Shown in pieces: positions 33,510 to 43,397 of a DNA stretch of 64,000 nucleotides. Position 1 is the stretch's first letter. Each line of letters begins with the position of its first letter. Origin of the DNA: Erinaceus europaeus (taxonomy: Eukaryota > Chordata > Mammalia > Eulipotyphla > Erinaceidae). The DNA lies in contig NC_080185.1 in NCBI RefSeq assembly GCF_950295315.1, positions 41,132,602-41,196,601 of the forward strand, in the 5' to 3' direction. The notes beneath the pieces were generated by a model that saw nothing but the letters and a program-made list of their open reading frames with translations, ran no database searches and was not told where the DNA came from. Made by a program: the position numbers and the translations under genes.

Positions 33510-33552
33510 TTACCTCAGCTGACTGCCAGCTCTGTTTCCAAGAGACTGGAAC
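33508..33552. repeat. 45-bp inverted repeat, left arm
   Basis: CTTTACCTCAGCTGACTGCC... is the exact reverse complement of 34348-34392. It is element sequence present twice because the two reverse transcription products overlapped. Confidence 0.93.
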
Positions 33553-34347
33553 AGAGAAGTTCAGTTGTAGGCGTAGGGGACCAGATTGGGTGGCGAGACG
33601 TCAAGCGTTGAACAGGGTGGGCGAAGATATCCACATATATTGGAAGGTCCGGTCGAGCGTAGACGTGGGAAATGAACTTAGATGATGCCGCATCCCGACG
33701 AATATCTGGCGGGGCGATGTTGCTAAGAACTGACAGCCATGGAACCGGGGTGGAACGGATGGTTCCAGAAATTATCCTCATGGAGGAATATAATTTGGAA
33801 TCAACCAAGTGGACATGGGGGCTACGGAACCATACTGGGGCACAGTATTCTGCAGTGGAATAGCATAATGCCAGAGATGATGATCGTAGTGTGGAAGCGC
33901 TCATGCCCCATGAGGAGCTGGCCAGTCTTGCAATAATGTTATTCCTCGCGCCCACCTTTGCTGCAGTTTTTATGAGATGTTTGTGAAATGACAGAGTGCG
34001 ATCGAGAGTAACGCCAAGATAGACTGGCTGGGCTTCATGCCGGATTCTCGTATCGCCAAGCTGCACATTAAGCTCACGCGAGGCCGAGGCATGGTGTAGA
34101 TGGAAAACAGATGATACCGTTTTTGCAGTGCTAGGAATTAGTCACCATTTTTTACAGTAATCAGATATCAGAGACATGTCTTTCGTGAGTGTTTCCTCGA
34201 GGATGTCGAACTTTGATGCCTGAGTTGCACAGCAGATGTCATCGGCATAGATGAACTTCCTTGAAGAAGTTTCTGGGAGGTCATTGATGTAAATATTAAA
34301 TAGCGTAGGAGCCAGAACAGAGCCCTGGGGGAGGCCACTTGAGACAA
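33508..34347 (-). pseudogene. Non-LTR retrotransposon reverse transcriptase fragment, inverted 5' segment
   Basis: Reading the - strand from about 34346: GLPQGSVLAPTLFNIYIND, then the catalytic YADD, a TGA in place of a sense codon after DYCKKW, then YLGVTLDRTLSFHKHL, AEYCAPVW and RIISGTIRSTPVPWL. The second half (34066-33515) is a 183-codon open frame. These are RT domain and thumb motifs of Jockey/CR1-type elements of invertebrates. Mammalian L1 ORF2, also present in this window, looks different in every one of these blocks. The segment begins and ends abruptly, with no ORF1 and no endonuclease. It is inverted relative to the element's 3' end (34348-34678). Dead copy: one in-frame stop and a frame break at the junction. 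The family assignment is from motif memory and not from a search. Confidence 0.85.
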
Positions 34348-34392
34348 GTTCCAGTCTCTTGGAAACAGAGCTGGCAGTCAGCTGAGGTAAAG
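34348..34392. repeat. 45-bp inverted repeat, right arm
   Basis: Right partner of the repeat at 33508-33552; the arms are separated by 795 bases. Confidence 0.93.
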
Positions 34393-34678
34393 AACAAACA
34401 CCTCATCACAGACCCCTGCAAGCGTCAACCCGGCTTTGACCTAGCACGTTATGATTGGGCCCTCCTCAATCGCTATCGAACAGGCCATGGCCAGTGCGCC
34501 GCTATGTTCCATCGCTGGGGAGCCAGAGACGACCGAACTGCCCCTGTGGCTACAGACAATGACCCACATAGTCAACGACTGCCACCTCTCCAGATTCAAA
34601 GGAGGTCTCGAAACTTTACATCAGGCTCAACCTGATGCTGTTGACTGGCTACGGAAGAAGGGCAAATGCTAGAAGAAG
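34348..34678 (+). pseudogene. Same retrotransposon, sense 3' segment with polyprotein C-terminus
   Basis: The + strand encodes the C-terminal end of the same polyprotein: SWQSAEVKNKHLI, PGFDLARYDWALLNRYRTGH, then, after frameshifts, a CPCGY stretch, QTMTHIVNDC and GGLETLHQAQPDAVDWL, stopping at TAG about 34670. Elements of this type end in a C-x-C...H-x4-C domain followed by GGL..LH......WL, which fits well. The stop overlaps a tail of AGAAGAAGAA, as expected for an element that ends in a short simple repeat and not poly(A). At least two frameshifts break the frame. The first 45 bases repeat, inverted, the outer end of the other segment. Confidence 0.85.
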
Positions 34679-34690
34679 AACCATTATGCT
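34679..34690. repeat. target-site duplication, right copy
   Basis: AACCATTATGCT follows the GAA-rich tail directly, and the interrupted SINE-C continues with ATCCCC. Confidence 0.9.
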
Positions 34691-34799
34691 ATCCCCCCCC
34701 CAGAACAAGCTATCTATTAAACTGGCTGAGATCCTTTAAATGATAATCTTACTCTATACAGTGGTACATGGAACTCCACCCTGGCATCATACTGAGAAT

Positions 34800-34965
34800 G
34801 CAAATGGTGGCTGGGTGTTGGAGCACCTAGCAAAGTACATACTTTACCGTGCATAACGACCCAGGTTCAAGCCCCTTGTCTCTACCTGCAGGGTGAGGGA
34901 TGGGCTTCATGAGCAGTGGAGCTGTGGTGCGGGTGTCTCTCTCTCCCTCTTTCTCTCTCTCTCAC
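34800..34965 (+). repeat. SINE-B, old
   Basis: Sense copy with GGTGTTGGAGCACCTAGCAA and CCCAGGTTCAAGCCCC. The tail is lost in a TC-rich run. Confidence 0.7.
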
Positions 34966-34974
34966 CCTTTATTA

Positions 34975-35110
34975 GGCCACTGCTCAGCCTAGGAGGTTGC
35001 TCAGTGGACTGAATATAGACCCACAGGCAGGAGGTCCCGAGTTCAATCCTCGGCATCTATGTGCCAGAGCAATACTCTGTCCTCCCCATGTCTCTCAAAT
35101 ATATATAGTA
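34975..35110 (+). repeat. SINE-D variant
   Basis: AGGAGGTTGCTCAGTGGACT, GAGTTCAATCCTCGGCATC and GCCAGAGCAATACTCTG, followed by an AT-rich tail. Confidence 0.6.
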
Positions 35111-35134
35111 TATGAAATATATATGATTCTTTAA

Positions 35135-35200
35135 AAAATGGCCACCAGGAATGGTGGAGTTGTGAAGGCACTAAGCTCCAGGGAAAACTCTGGTAGCAAA
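35135..35200 (+). repeat. SINE-A terminal block only
   Basis: GGCCACCAGGAATGGTGGAG to AAACTCTGGTAGC. The rest of the element is absent. Confidence 0.65.
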
Positions 35201-35277
35201 AAACCAAAACAAAAAAAAGCCAGAGGAGGCCAGGAGGTGTCACTTCCATTTTAGTGATGATAATAAGACAAGATTCG

Positions 35278-35470
35278 AGGCTGAGTGGTGGTGCAGCTGG
35301 TTGAGCACACATTACAATGCGCAAGGTCCCACATTCAAGCCCCCGGGCCACAGCTGCAGGGGAAAAGCTTTACAAGTGGTGAAGCAATACTTCAGGTGTC
35401 TGTCTCTCTCCTTATCACCGCTTTCCGTCTCTATTTCTGTCTCTATCCAATAAAGATAATAAAAAATAAA
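35278..35470 (+). repeat. SINE-B
   Basis: Sense copy, AGGCTGAGTGGTGGTGCAGC to TATCCAATAAAGATAATA. AAGACAAGATTC occurs at both ends (35266-35277 and about 35488-35499), a target-site duplication. Confidence 0.9.
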
Positions 35471-35544
35471 TAAATTACTTATAAAAAAGACAAGATTCCT
35501 GGTGACAAAATGCTTTGGGAGACCCCCTGATTTCTTAATTCCTG

Positions 35545-37310
35545 ATTTATTTTTACTTTTTATTTTTATATTACAGAATTACATGTTGACAGGGGTTTGA
35601 ATCCACACCATTCCCGCCACCAGAGTTCTGAATCTTCACTCTCCCCACTGCAATCCACCACAGTTCCCCTAAAGTTGTAGACATGGACCAACCCTCTTCT
35701 CTACAACTATCTGACCACACTTATACATAATTACTCCTTTTTTCTTGATTTAATCATCTCTTCCCCTTCAAGCCACTCATGACAACATTACTACCTCCAT
35801 CTGTCCCTCTCCTTTTCCTTCTGTCTCTCTGGGTGCTGATGGAGCTGGAGTTCAGAGTCCTCTTATCTTCATCCTATCACTTCTCCCCTGCTGGGAGTAT
35901 GGATCAAGGTTATTTTGGGGGAGCAGAAGGTAGGAGTTCTGGCTTCTGTAATTGCTTCTCTGCTTAACATGGGCTTTGTCAGATCATCTATACCCCCAGC
36001 CTGCTTTCCCTAGTGGACCAGAGCTCTGGAGATGCAAGGGTCCAGGACACATTGGTAAGGTCATATGCCTAGAGAAGTTGGGATGGAGTCATGGTAGTAT
36101 CTATAACTTGGTGTCTGGAAGGAGGCATGACCTAAGTTGAGACAAAATGGTTAATGAACAAGAACCACAAGGTAGGATTAGAGCAGATGAGATTAGGGAC
36201 TTTAGGGTAGAAGAAAGCTAGGAAATACATTTTAGGCATGTTCCTGGGGGGTATACAACTATGGTAGTTTTGTTTGAGTTTGGTAGCTATCCTGAGGTTG
36301 GATGAGAATATTGTCTGAGAGAATGGTGTCAGAGTAGAGAAAAAGGGCTAGAAAGTTGGACTAGGGCAGAGAGTAGCTCCTGTTCTTGAAAAAAAATTCT
36401 GTGGATACAATTAACTATTTACCTCCATCCACCTGCTCCACAGCATATATATATTCACCAAAGCCTGTGTAACTTCTAAGTCCCTATTGGTTTGAGCTTA
36501 CAGCTCATGGTCACATCTGGGAACATAAGGCTGCACTTATTTCAGGACCAGTCTTTCTCAAGTGGCAGGGTAGGATACCCTTGGCCTCCCTTCGGAGACT
36601 GGAGCTACCGTCCTTATGGTGAGGACAAGGTCCTGGAAGGGCCCACAAGATGCCATTCCTTATGGAAGCAACCATAGGTGGTGGAGAGAGGGACCCTTTA
36701 AAGGTCTAGGCCCATCATATGTGTGTGGGAATCCAAGGATTCCCTAACTAGGGCCCCAGATGATGAGATGGTGTGATATTGACCAAACGGGCCGTTATTA
36801 AGTGGGCCAGTCTCTTGCACTTATCCAGCTTTTGTAGCCCTCTCTTTATCTGATGATCTTAGATTTTTCTCAGTTGTTTAGGCATTAAGTATCATTTGTT
36901 GAGCCCAGCCAGAGTTAGGTTGTTGGGATCTGTCTTCTTTGGGCCTTTCAGCTGGGCTGCCCAGCTAATTTGGTCAAAGTTCAATCAATTAGAGAATTTA
37001 CGATGCCTTCTTTAGGCTCTTCAACTGTTATTGAGCACTTAGAATTTGAATTATATAATTGCCCTTGCTTATGGATACGTGTACACCTGTACCCAGTACC
37101 CTAAACCCTATCCCAATCTGGTATCTGTTACTTAGTTAAATGATGTGCCATCTAATGTAGGTGTAGGTAGTTTCATGTGTTAGGAAAAGTCTCACCAGAT
37201 TTGAAGAGTTACAGTCCACAGTAGGATTTCAGTAGCAGCGTAATGTGGGGTGGCAGCACCAGTAGTGATTTAGTTGAAGGTGACAGAGGTGGTATGGTGG
37301 TTAAAAATTA
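35545..37310 (-). mobile_element. L1 3'UTR, long antisense copy of an older subfamily
   Basis: TTACAGAATTACATGTTGAC and CCACCAGAGTTCTGAATCTT open it, then the GGAGTATGGATCAAGG and TTGCTTCTCTGCTTAACATG blocks shared with the other L1 pieces. The rest, to about 37310, has the same character but no partner in this window. No ORF2 remains. Confidence 0.6.
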
Positions 37311-37357
37311 ATTCCTGATTTATTGATGATTGTAAGACTCCTAAATTATAGTGCCTA

Positions 37358-37415
37358 TTCTTTCTTCTTCTTCTCCTTCTCCTTCTCCTTCTCCTTTTCC
37401 TTCTTCTTCTTCTTT
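37358..37415 (+). repeat. (CTTCTC)n pyrimidine tract
   Basis: CTTCTCCTTCTCC units grading into TTC units, abutting an antisense SINE-A. Similar to the tract at 50117-50199. Confidence 0.9.
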
Positions 37416-37417
37416 TG

Positions 37418-37712
37418 TTTTTGCCTCCAGGGTTATTGCTGGGGCTTGATGCCTGCACTACAAATCCACTGCTTCTGGAGGCCATTTTTCCCATTTTGTT
37501 ACACTTGTTGTTGAGCTTGTTGTAGTTATTGTTATTGCTGTTGGACAGGACAGAGAGAAATGGAGAGAGGAGGGGAAGACAGGAAAGAAAGATAAGACAC
37601 CTGCTTCACTGCTTGTGAAGCGACCCCCCTGCAGGTGGGGACCTGGGGGATCGAACTGGGATCCTTATGCTGTGCCATGTGTGTTTAACCCACTGCGCTA
37701 CCACCCAGCTCC
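37418..37712 (-). repeat. SINE-A, long form
   Basis: Antisense copy beginning with the terminal block (GCCTCCAGGGTTATTGCTGG) and ending GCTACCACCCAGCTCCC. Confidence 0.9.
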
Positions 37713-37721
37713 CTTATTATT

Positions 37722-37838
37722 TTTTTTTAATAAATAGCATATTGATTATGCAGAGACTCTCATGCCTGAGGCTCCAAAGTCCCAGGCTCAATGCCCTGCA
37801 CCACCATCAGCCAGAGCTGAGCAGTTCTCTGGTAAGAA
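37722..37838 (+). repeat. SINE-C
   Basis: Sense copy, AATAGCATATTGATTATGC to GCAGTTCTCTGG plus A run. Confidence 0.85.
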
Positions 37839-37849
37839 AAAAAAGGGGG

Positions 37850-38170
37850 GGGCTGGTGGTAGCGCAGCGGGTTAAGCACACATGGCGCAAAGCGCACTGA
37901 CAGCATAGGGATAACGGTTCGAGTTCCTGGCTCCCCATCTGTGGGGGGGGGGTCACTTCACAGTTGGTGAAGCAGGTCTGCAGGTGTCTGTCTTTCTCTC
38001 CCCCTTTCTCTTCCCCTCCTCTCTTCATTTCTCTCTGTTCTATCCAACAATGACAGCAATAATAACAACAACCATAAAACAACAAGGGCAACAAAAGGGA
38101 AAAAAAATAGCCTCCAGGAGCAGCAGTGCAGGCACCAAGCCCCAGCGATAACCCTGGAGGCAAAAAAAAA
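37850..38170 (+). repeat. SINE-A, long form
   Basis: Sense copy with the terminal GATAACCCTGGAGGC and an A run. The G run inside the body is expanded. Confidence 0.9.
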
Positions 38171-38549
38171 AAATGCTGATAGGCAGCATTAATATTCCAG
38201 TAGTCCAGTTTGGAACCACTACTTTTACAGCTGAGTGGAAACTATTGATGGCAAGGGTGTGTGTGGAGGGAGGAGACAGACATGCCATCTCTTGCGGCTC
38301 TATTCCCCGCATTCCTGCCTCTGAAGGTTTCACCAGGCTGACACACCTAGGGGCCGTGTCTACAATCTTCTTTCAGCACTTTCTTTTCTAGCGCCGGTTC
38401 CCTACAGCAACCAAGCCTGACTCTTTGGTCATCACCACCCACTTCCCTCTCCCTAAGACTGCCTCTATGACTCAAAGCCTTTCCTTTACCATCATCTCTT
38501 ATCAGTCAAGTGTTGAGAGAACCTGTCAACGACTATTAATCGGTAAGGA

Positions 38550-38700
38550 CAATAGGCCGAGGCAGTGTGATAGAGTGAGACAGAGCATGTATGCACGCAC
38601 TTTGATGTCAAAGAGATGGAGGTTTAAATCCAGATTTCACCAACTCCCAGATGAACGACTTTGCCTAAGTTGCCGGGTTGTCACATGTGTAAAACACCCT
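38550..38700 (+). repeat. MIR
   Basis: GAGATGGAGGTTTAAATCCA, ACGACTTTGCCTAAGTTGCC and a run resembling CATGTGTAAAAC give the MIR core. Confidence 0.7.
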
Positions 38701-38904
38701 CCTTAAAGAACTACTAATCGAGATATCTATTATCCTTAGCAGACTGTGACATCACCAATGGGAAAATGGCCATAGAATGTCACATGGCTGGCACACGGTG
38801 GTCTGAGTAGGCACTTATAGGGACTACTTGGTCCCATTATTCTCACATCACATCACAGAGCAGAAGCCTAAGGAGGGGCGGGGGGGAAGGAACCAATATT
38901 CTGG

Positions 38905-39015
38905 TGGGATGGAGAAATTTAATGGCCTGCTCAAGGTTACACAGCAGTAGATAGAAGGGCAGGTGTATGAACCCGGGTCTGCCTGAATCTAAAGTCAAGC
39001 TCTTTCCTTAAATAA
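38905..39015 (-). repeat. MIR
   Basis: TGCTCAAGGTTACACAGCAG, TATGAACCCGGGTCTGCC and AAGTCAAGCTCTTTCC are the antisense MIR core. The opposite orientation to the copy 350 bases upstream shows two separate insertions. Confidence 0.75.
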
Positions 39016-39055
39016 CTTAGTGCTTTTACCTGCATATGCTCAGTCCAGGATAATA

Positions 39056-39430
39056 TTGGGTTGTTGGAAAAGTCATAGTGTAATTTTCTGTTTTTATTTA
39101 TTTATTTTTTTCTTCTCTCAACCTGAGCACTGTTCAGCTCTGGCTTATGGTGGTGCTGCAGGTTCAACATGGGACCTTTTGATATCTCAGGCATGAAAAT
39201 TCTTTTGCAGAATCATTATGCTGTCTCCCCAGCCTCTTTTCTATGTTTTTACATGCAAAAATGTGTCATGACTTCTCTCTCTCTCTCTTGTTAACCACAG
39301 CACTGCTCTGCTCTAGCTTATGATGGTACAGGGGGTTGAACTTGGGAATTTGGAGCTTCAGGCATGAGTCTTATTGCATAACCATTATGCTATCTACCCC
39401 TTCCCTGTCATGACTTTTCCAACAACCCAA
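39056..39430. mobile_element. mariner-type MITE split by two SINE-C copies
   Basis: TTGGGTTGTTGGAAAAGTCA at the left end is mirrored by TGACTTTTCCAACAACCCAA at the right (39411-39430). After removing two antisense SINE-C copies (about 39096-39236 and 39275-39405) the remaining sequence is about 80 bases. That is the size and TIR style of mariner-derived MITEs such as MADE1. TA precedes the left end. The second SINE duplicated TGTCATGACT of the MITE. Confidence 0.75.
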
Positions 39431-39679
39431 TTCAATCAATTCAATCAAATCAATTCAATAATTGATATTGAACCTCAATGATTCTGGCCAAAGGTTCATA
39501 TAAGGTGCTATGAAAAAAGCAAAGCTTTTCAGCCCTGGCATTCTGGATAATTACACTGCGCTCTACCCAGGAATGAGTCTGTTTTCATCTAGGTCTCCAG
39601 ATATTCCAATAGGAACCGATATCTTGTGAAGCCCTAAACTAACCAACATAGAGATAGAGGATGATTTGTAGATTACAAA

Positions 39680-39992
39680 GGTTCTCAAAGGGCAGGCATC
39701 AGTAGCACCTGTCACGCCCAGCCCTCTATACTTCTGGAATCAGATCTGGGGTAGAGTTCAAGAATTGGTATTTTTCGGGTGTGGGATGTGGCACATAGAG
39801 TAAGTTGGGTGTTGGATTTGCAAGCATGAGGTCCTAAGTTTGATTCCTGGCATCCCATGTGACAGAGTAATGGTCTAGTTCTCTCCCTATCTCTTGTGTT
39901 ACTAAAATAAAAAAAAATATATATATATATATTTAAAAAAAACAATCTGCATTTGCAACGTGTTCTAAGGTGATTCTGGTGTTGCTAATTCA
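39680..39992 (+). mobile_element. MER5-like hAT fragment with an inserted SINE-D
   Basis: GGTTCTCAAAGGGCAGGCAT and GATCTGGGGTAGAGTTCAAG lie left, and TCTAAGGTGATTCTGGTG lies right, of a sense SINE-D (about 39775-39915). Together they read like a MER5/Charlie nonautonomous element. Confidence 0.55.
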
Positions 39993-39994
39993 GA

Positions 39995-42245
39995 CTAAAA
40001 TATACCAGCACATTCTCAAATCTCATCTGTATCTCATCCTCCTCAAAGGCCTCAGGGAAATATTGGCACACCACAAGGACAACCTCCAACCCAGGGGAAC
40101 TAGCTTTTGAGTTGATGGTCCCCTGCCTTCTCAGGGCCATCCTGAGTAACCAAAGTCTCCCTGTAATTCTGGATATTGAAGGAAGAAAGAAAGCTGACTG
40201 GCCAAATCACTTCTGCTCTCTGCCCCCTCCCAGTCCAGGTTCCAAGCAGTAGCCAGACTTTGCCTCGGGGCATACTTGTCTTGTTAGCTGACTGATCCTG
40301 TCTGCTTTCCAGAATCCTGAGCATTGGAGAGTGGGATAATGCCTTCCAGGGCAGATATGCAGGAGGAAAATTTTGACTCAGAGGCAGGTCCTCAGAGAAA
40401 TAACTTCTTTTTGCACAGAGAGACCAAATCCCAGGCATCAGGTCTCCCAGCCTCTGCAGAAGCCCCCACCTCCTGCTCACTCATGCCCATGGGCTCTGGA
40501 GCAGCAGAGATGCCCACCTTCAAGGGATCATGTGGATGTGGACAGGGTGGGGAAACCAGACATTCACGAAGGACTAAAGCATGGCAGCAGCCCCCGCCCT
40601 GCCCTGCACCTCTCTCTCTTTCTCCCACCCCCCTCCCTCCCTCCCTCTCTCTCCTGGGTGGTTACCTATCAGTAAATGGAGGGGCCCTCTAATAGTGGGC
40701 CTATTAGTTGAGCTTCCCTTCTCCTCTGTGGGATAAAGGAAAGGCATGGATTTTAGAGGCTGCTTCTAGCAAACCTCTCCTCCCCCCACACCCCCACAAC
40801 ACTACACAGATAACATGGCCAGCCAGTGCATGCGTTTTTTATTACTGGTTAGACACAGCAAAGCCCGAACAAAGACTGATTCTCCGGGGGAACTCGAGAT
40901 GGCCTTTGGTTCAGACCTGAGAGTGGTCTAATATCCCAGCTGATGAACTCCGCCTGTCTTGGAAGCAGAGGTCCCTCAGGAGAACACACCAAGTAGAAGA
41001 GAAGGGGCCCGGGGGCATTCTGGAACACTTTTGTCCCAGTCCAGCTCCACTGTCAATTCTGTTAGTCCCAAGTACAGTCCCAGCCACAGCTCAGTGTCCT
41101 TGGGCTCCATTCTATTTTCCATCACTCCTGACTGGACGGGGTCTTGGCGTGGCAAGAGCTGGAGGCTGACTGCAACACCAACACACTCTCAAGCACTGTT
41201 TTTCTTCAATATAACCATGTGTTCTTTCAGACAACTAGAAATTGATGTCCCTCTCCAAGGAGGAAAATAAACAAGGTATTAGAAAACTCTTGACTGTACT
41301 TTTATACGGTCACTGTCACTATCTCGATATTTACCGCAGCCCATCTGTCTCCACTGGGATTAATCAGATGACCATTGCAGTCATTCAAACCCTTCCATGG
41401 AAGTCTCTCAGATGTTGTTCCCAGAAATACACAAATGGATCTAGGCATTATTCCAAATGGGCTTACCCAAACATTACAAGATGCTAGGCAAAGAAAACAA
41501 GCCTGGCCTTCACTATCTCAAATTTAGTTCTCTCCTGTCACTCCAGTAGGTTAACGTGTGTGCACCAGATAATAACATGTAATCGTAGTTCCTTAGCCAT
41601 GCTAAGCAGTCAATGGCAGTGGTGTATGAACTAGTTAATGAACTTCAACAAACTTCCAAGAACCTCTGAAATGTGAACCTACCCTCCCAACCCCCTTTGA
41701 ACTCTGGTTATGTCAATCTATTTTCTTTCCAACAGAAGGATTTATGTGCTAACAAAAAATCTACTTCCTCTTGTTCCAAGATGTGTGCCAGTATGTCTCC
41801 TCCTCTCAGATTCCTTCACAAGCTTTTCAGCTCTAGCCAGCCAAGGTCTCACTGATGGGCAAGCTGCTGAGGGGCTGGAGGGAACGTCATGACGAGTCAC
41901 ATGTTGGAAGCTGCAGCGTTTTCAGCGTCACACACAGTTCCTGCAGCTTAGAGACACAAAGAACAGACACTCACCTCTGCATTTCATACAAACCAAGCAA
42001 GAAGCAAACATGAACATTGCTGCTGTTGAGAGCCTCGCCTTCTCAAGGAAAAGCAGTTTACCTGATGTGTACCAGATGGGGTGTTCCGAAAGCAAGGCTT
42101 TTCTGAAAGGGAGAGAGGAGGTTAAGGAGACTACAGAGAGGACCAATGGAGAAATGTTTCCTCGTGTCTTTTTCAAGGTGTCCACCATCCAGAGCCTACA
42201 CCTGTGAACCCAAGTGCAAATTGGAACATTTATCTTTAAAACATG
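39995..42245. other. unique intergenic stretch
   Basis: The longest repeat-poor stretch of the intergenic half. Several short frames occur on both strands (for instance 40324-40692), but none shows domain features, splice structure or similarity that I recognise. GC content is higher at 40300-40700. Confidence 0.45.
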
Positions 42246-42249
42246 ATGT

Positions 42250-42884
42250 AGAGGGGGCCAGGTGGTGGTGCACCTGGTTAGGCGTGCATGTGACCATGTG
42301 CAAGGCCCTGGGTTTGAGCCCGTTGTCCCCATCTGCGAGGGAAAAGCTTCACAAGCCATGAAGCAGTGCTGCAGGTGTCTCTTACTCTCTCCTCCTACCT
42401 CCCCCTTCCCTCTCGATTTCTTTTATTTATTTATTTATTTCCTTTTGTGGTCCTTGTTTTTTTATTGTTGTTGTAGTTATTGTTGTTGTCATTGCTGCAT
42501 AGGACAGAGAGAAATGGAGAGAGGAGGGGAAGACAGAGATGAGAGAAAGATAGATACCTACAGACCTGCTTCACTGCCTGTGAAGTGACTCCCCTGCAGT
42601 GGGTAGCCGGGGGCTTGAACCGGGATCCTTATGCAGGTCCTTGCACTTTGCACCACGTGTGCTTAACCTGCTGCACTACTGCCCGACTCCCTTTGTTTAA
42701 TTTAAAAAAATCTTTATTTATTTGATAGAAACAGCCAGAAATTGAGAAGGAAGGGAGAGACACCTGCAGCACTGCTTCACCACTTGTGAAGCTGTGCCTC
42801 TGAAGGTGGGAACCGGGGGCTCGAACTTGGCTCCTTGCGCACTATAACTTGTGTGCTCAACCAGGTGCGCCACCACCCGGCCCC
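42250..42884. repeat. SINE cluster B(+), A(-), B(-)
   Basis: A sense SINE-B (GGGGCCAGGTGGTGGTGCAC to CCCTCTCGATTTC) is cut short at about 42420 by an antisense SINE-A (42421-42692, ending GCACTACTGCCCGACTCCC). An antisense SINE-B follows (to CGCCACCACCCGGCCCC). Confidence 0.85.
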
Positions 42885-42984
42885 AGATTTTCAGCTTTTC
42901 TATTATGCAAATAAAAGCATTTTGTTTAGAAGAGAACTTCCAGAAATGAATTTCCCCTTGGATTATGTCTTCATACTTTTTTTA

Positions 42985-43252
42985 TTTTTTCTTCCCATCA
43001 GGGTTATCACTGGGGACTGAGTATCTGGAAGGCTCCACCATTCCCAGTGGCCATATTTCCCCTTTTTCTTTCTCTCCTCCCTCCCTCCGTCCCTCCCTTC
43101 TTATTAATAAGGCAAGAGATTGAGAAAAATAGGGAAAGACAGACAGAGAGGAAAAGCACCTGAAACACTGCTCCACAGCTAGTGAAGCTTCCCCCCTGAA
43201 AGTGGGGACCAGAAATTTGAACCCAGGACTTCTACTGTAATAATGGGTGTGG
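42985..43252 (-). repeat. SINE-A terminal block plus SINE-B
   Basis: CCCATCAGGGTTATCACTGG is a SINE-A end in antisense. It is followed by a diverged SINE-B from about 43085 (TTAATAAGGCAAGAGATTGA) whose head is lost. Confidence 0.6.
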
Positions 43253-43397
43253 TCTCCAGTCTTTTTCTCCACTCCTGAATTCAGTGAGGTGCTCATTTTG
43301 GGTCAATATTTCAAGCTCACTTTAGTGTGCAGATTTTCTTGCACTCATCCAAGTCAAGTGTCAGAAAAATCAATCTCATTCTACACCACAGGTGGCC

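Noticed and set aside
33241..34703. Bacterial or invertebrate contamination as the explanation of the foreign reverse transcriptase
   Set aside because: The element is seamlessly inside a SINE-C with a matching 12-bp target duplication, so it is part of the chromosome.
40324..40692. 122-codon frame in the unique region as a coding exon
   Set aside because: It overlaps other frames of equal length on both strands, ends in a Pro/Leu/Ser-rich translation of a CCCT-rich stretch, and shows no domain.
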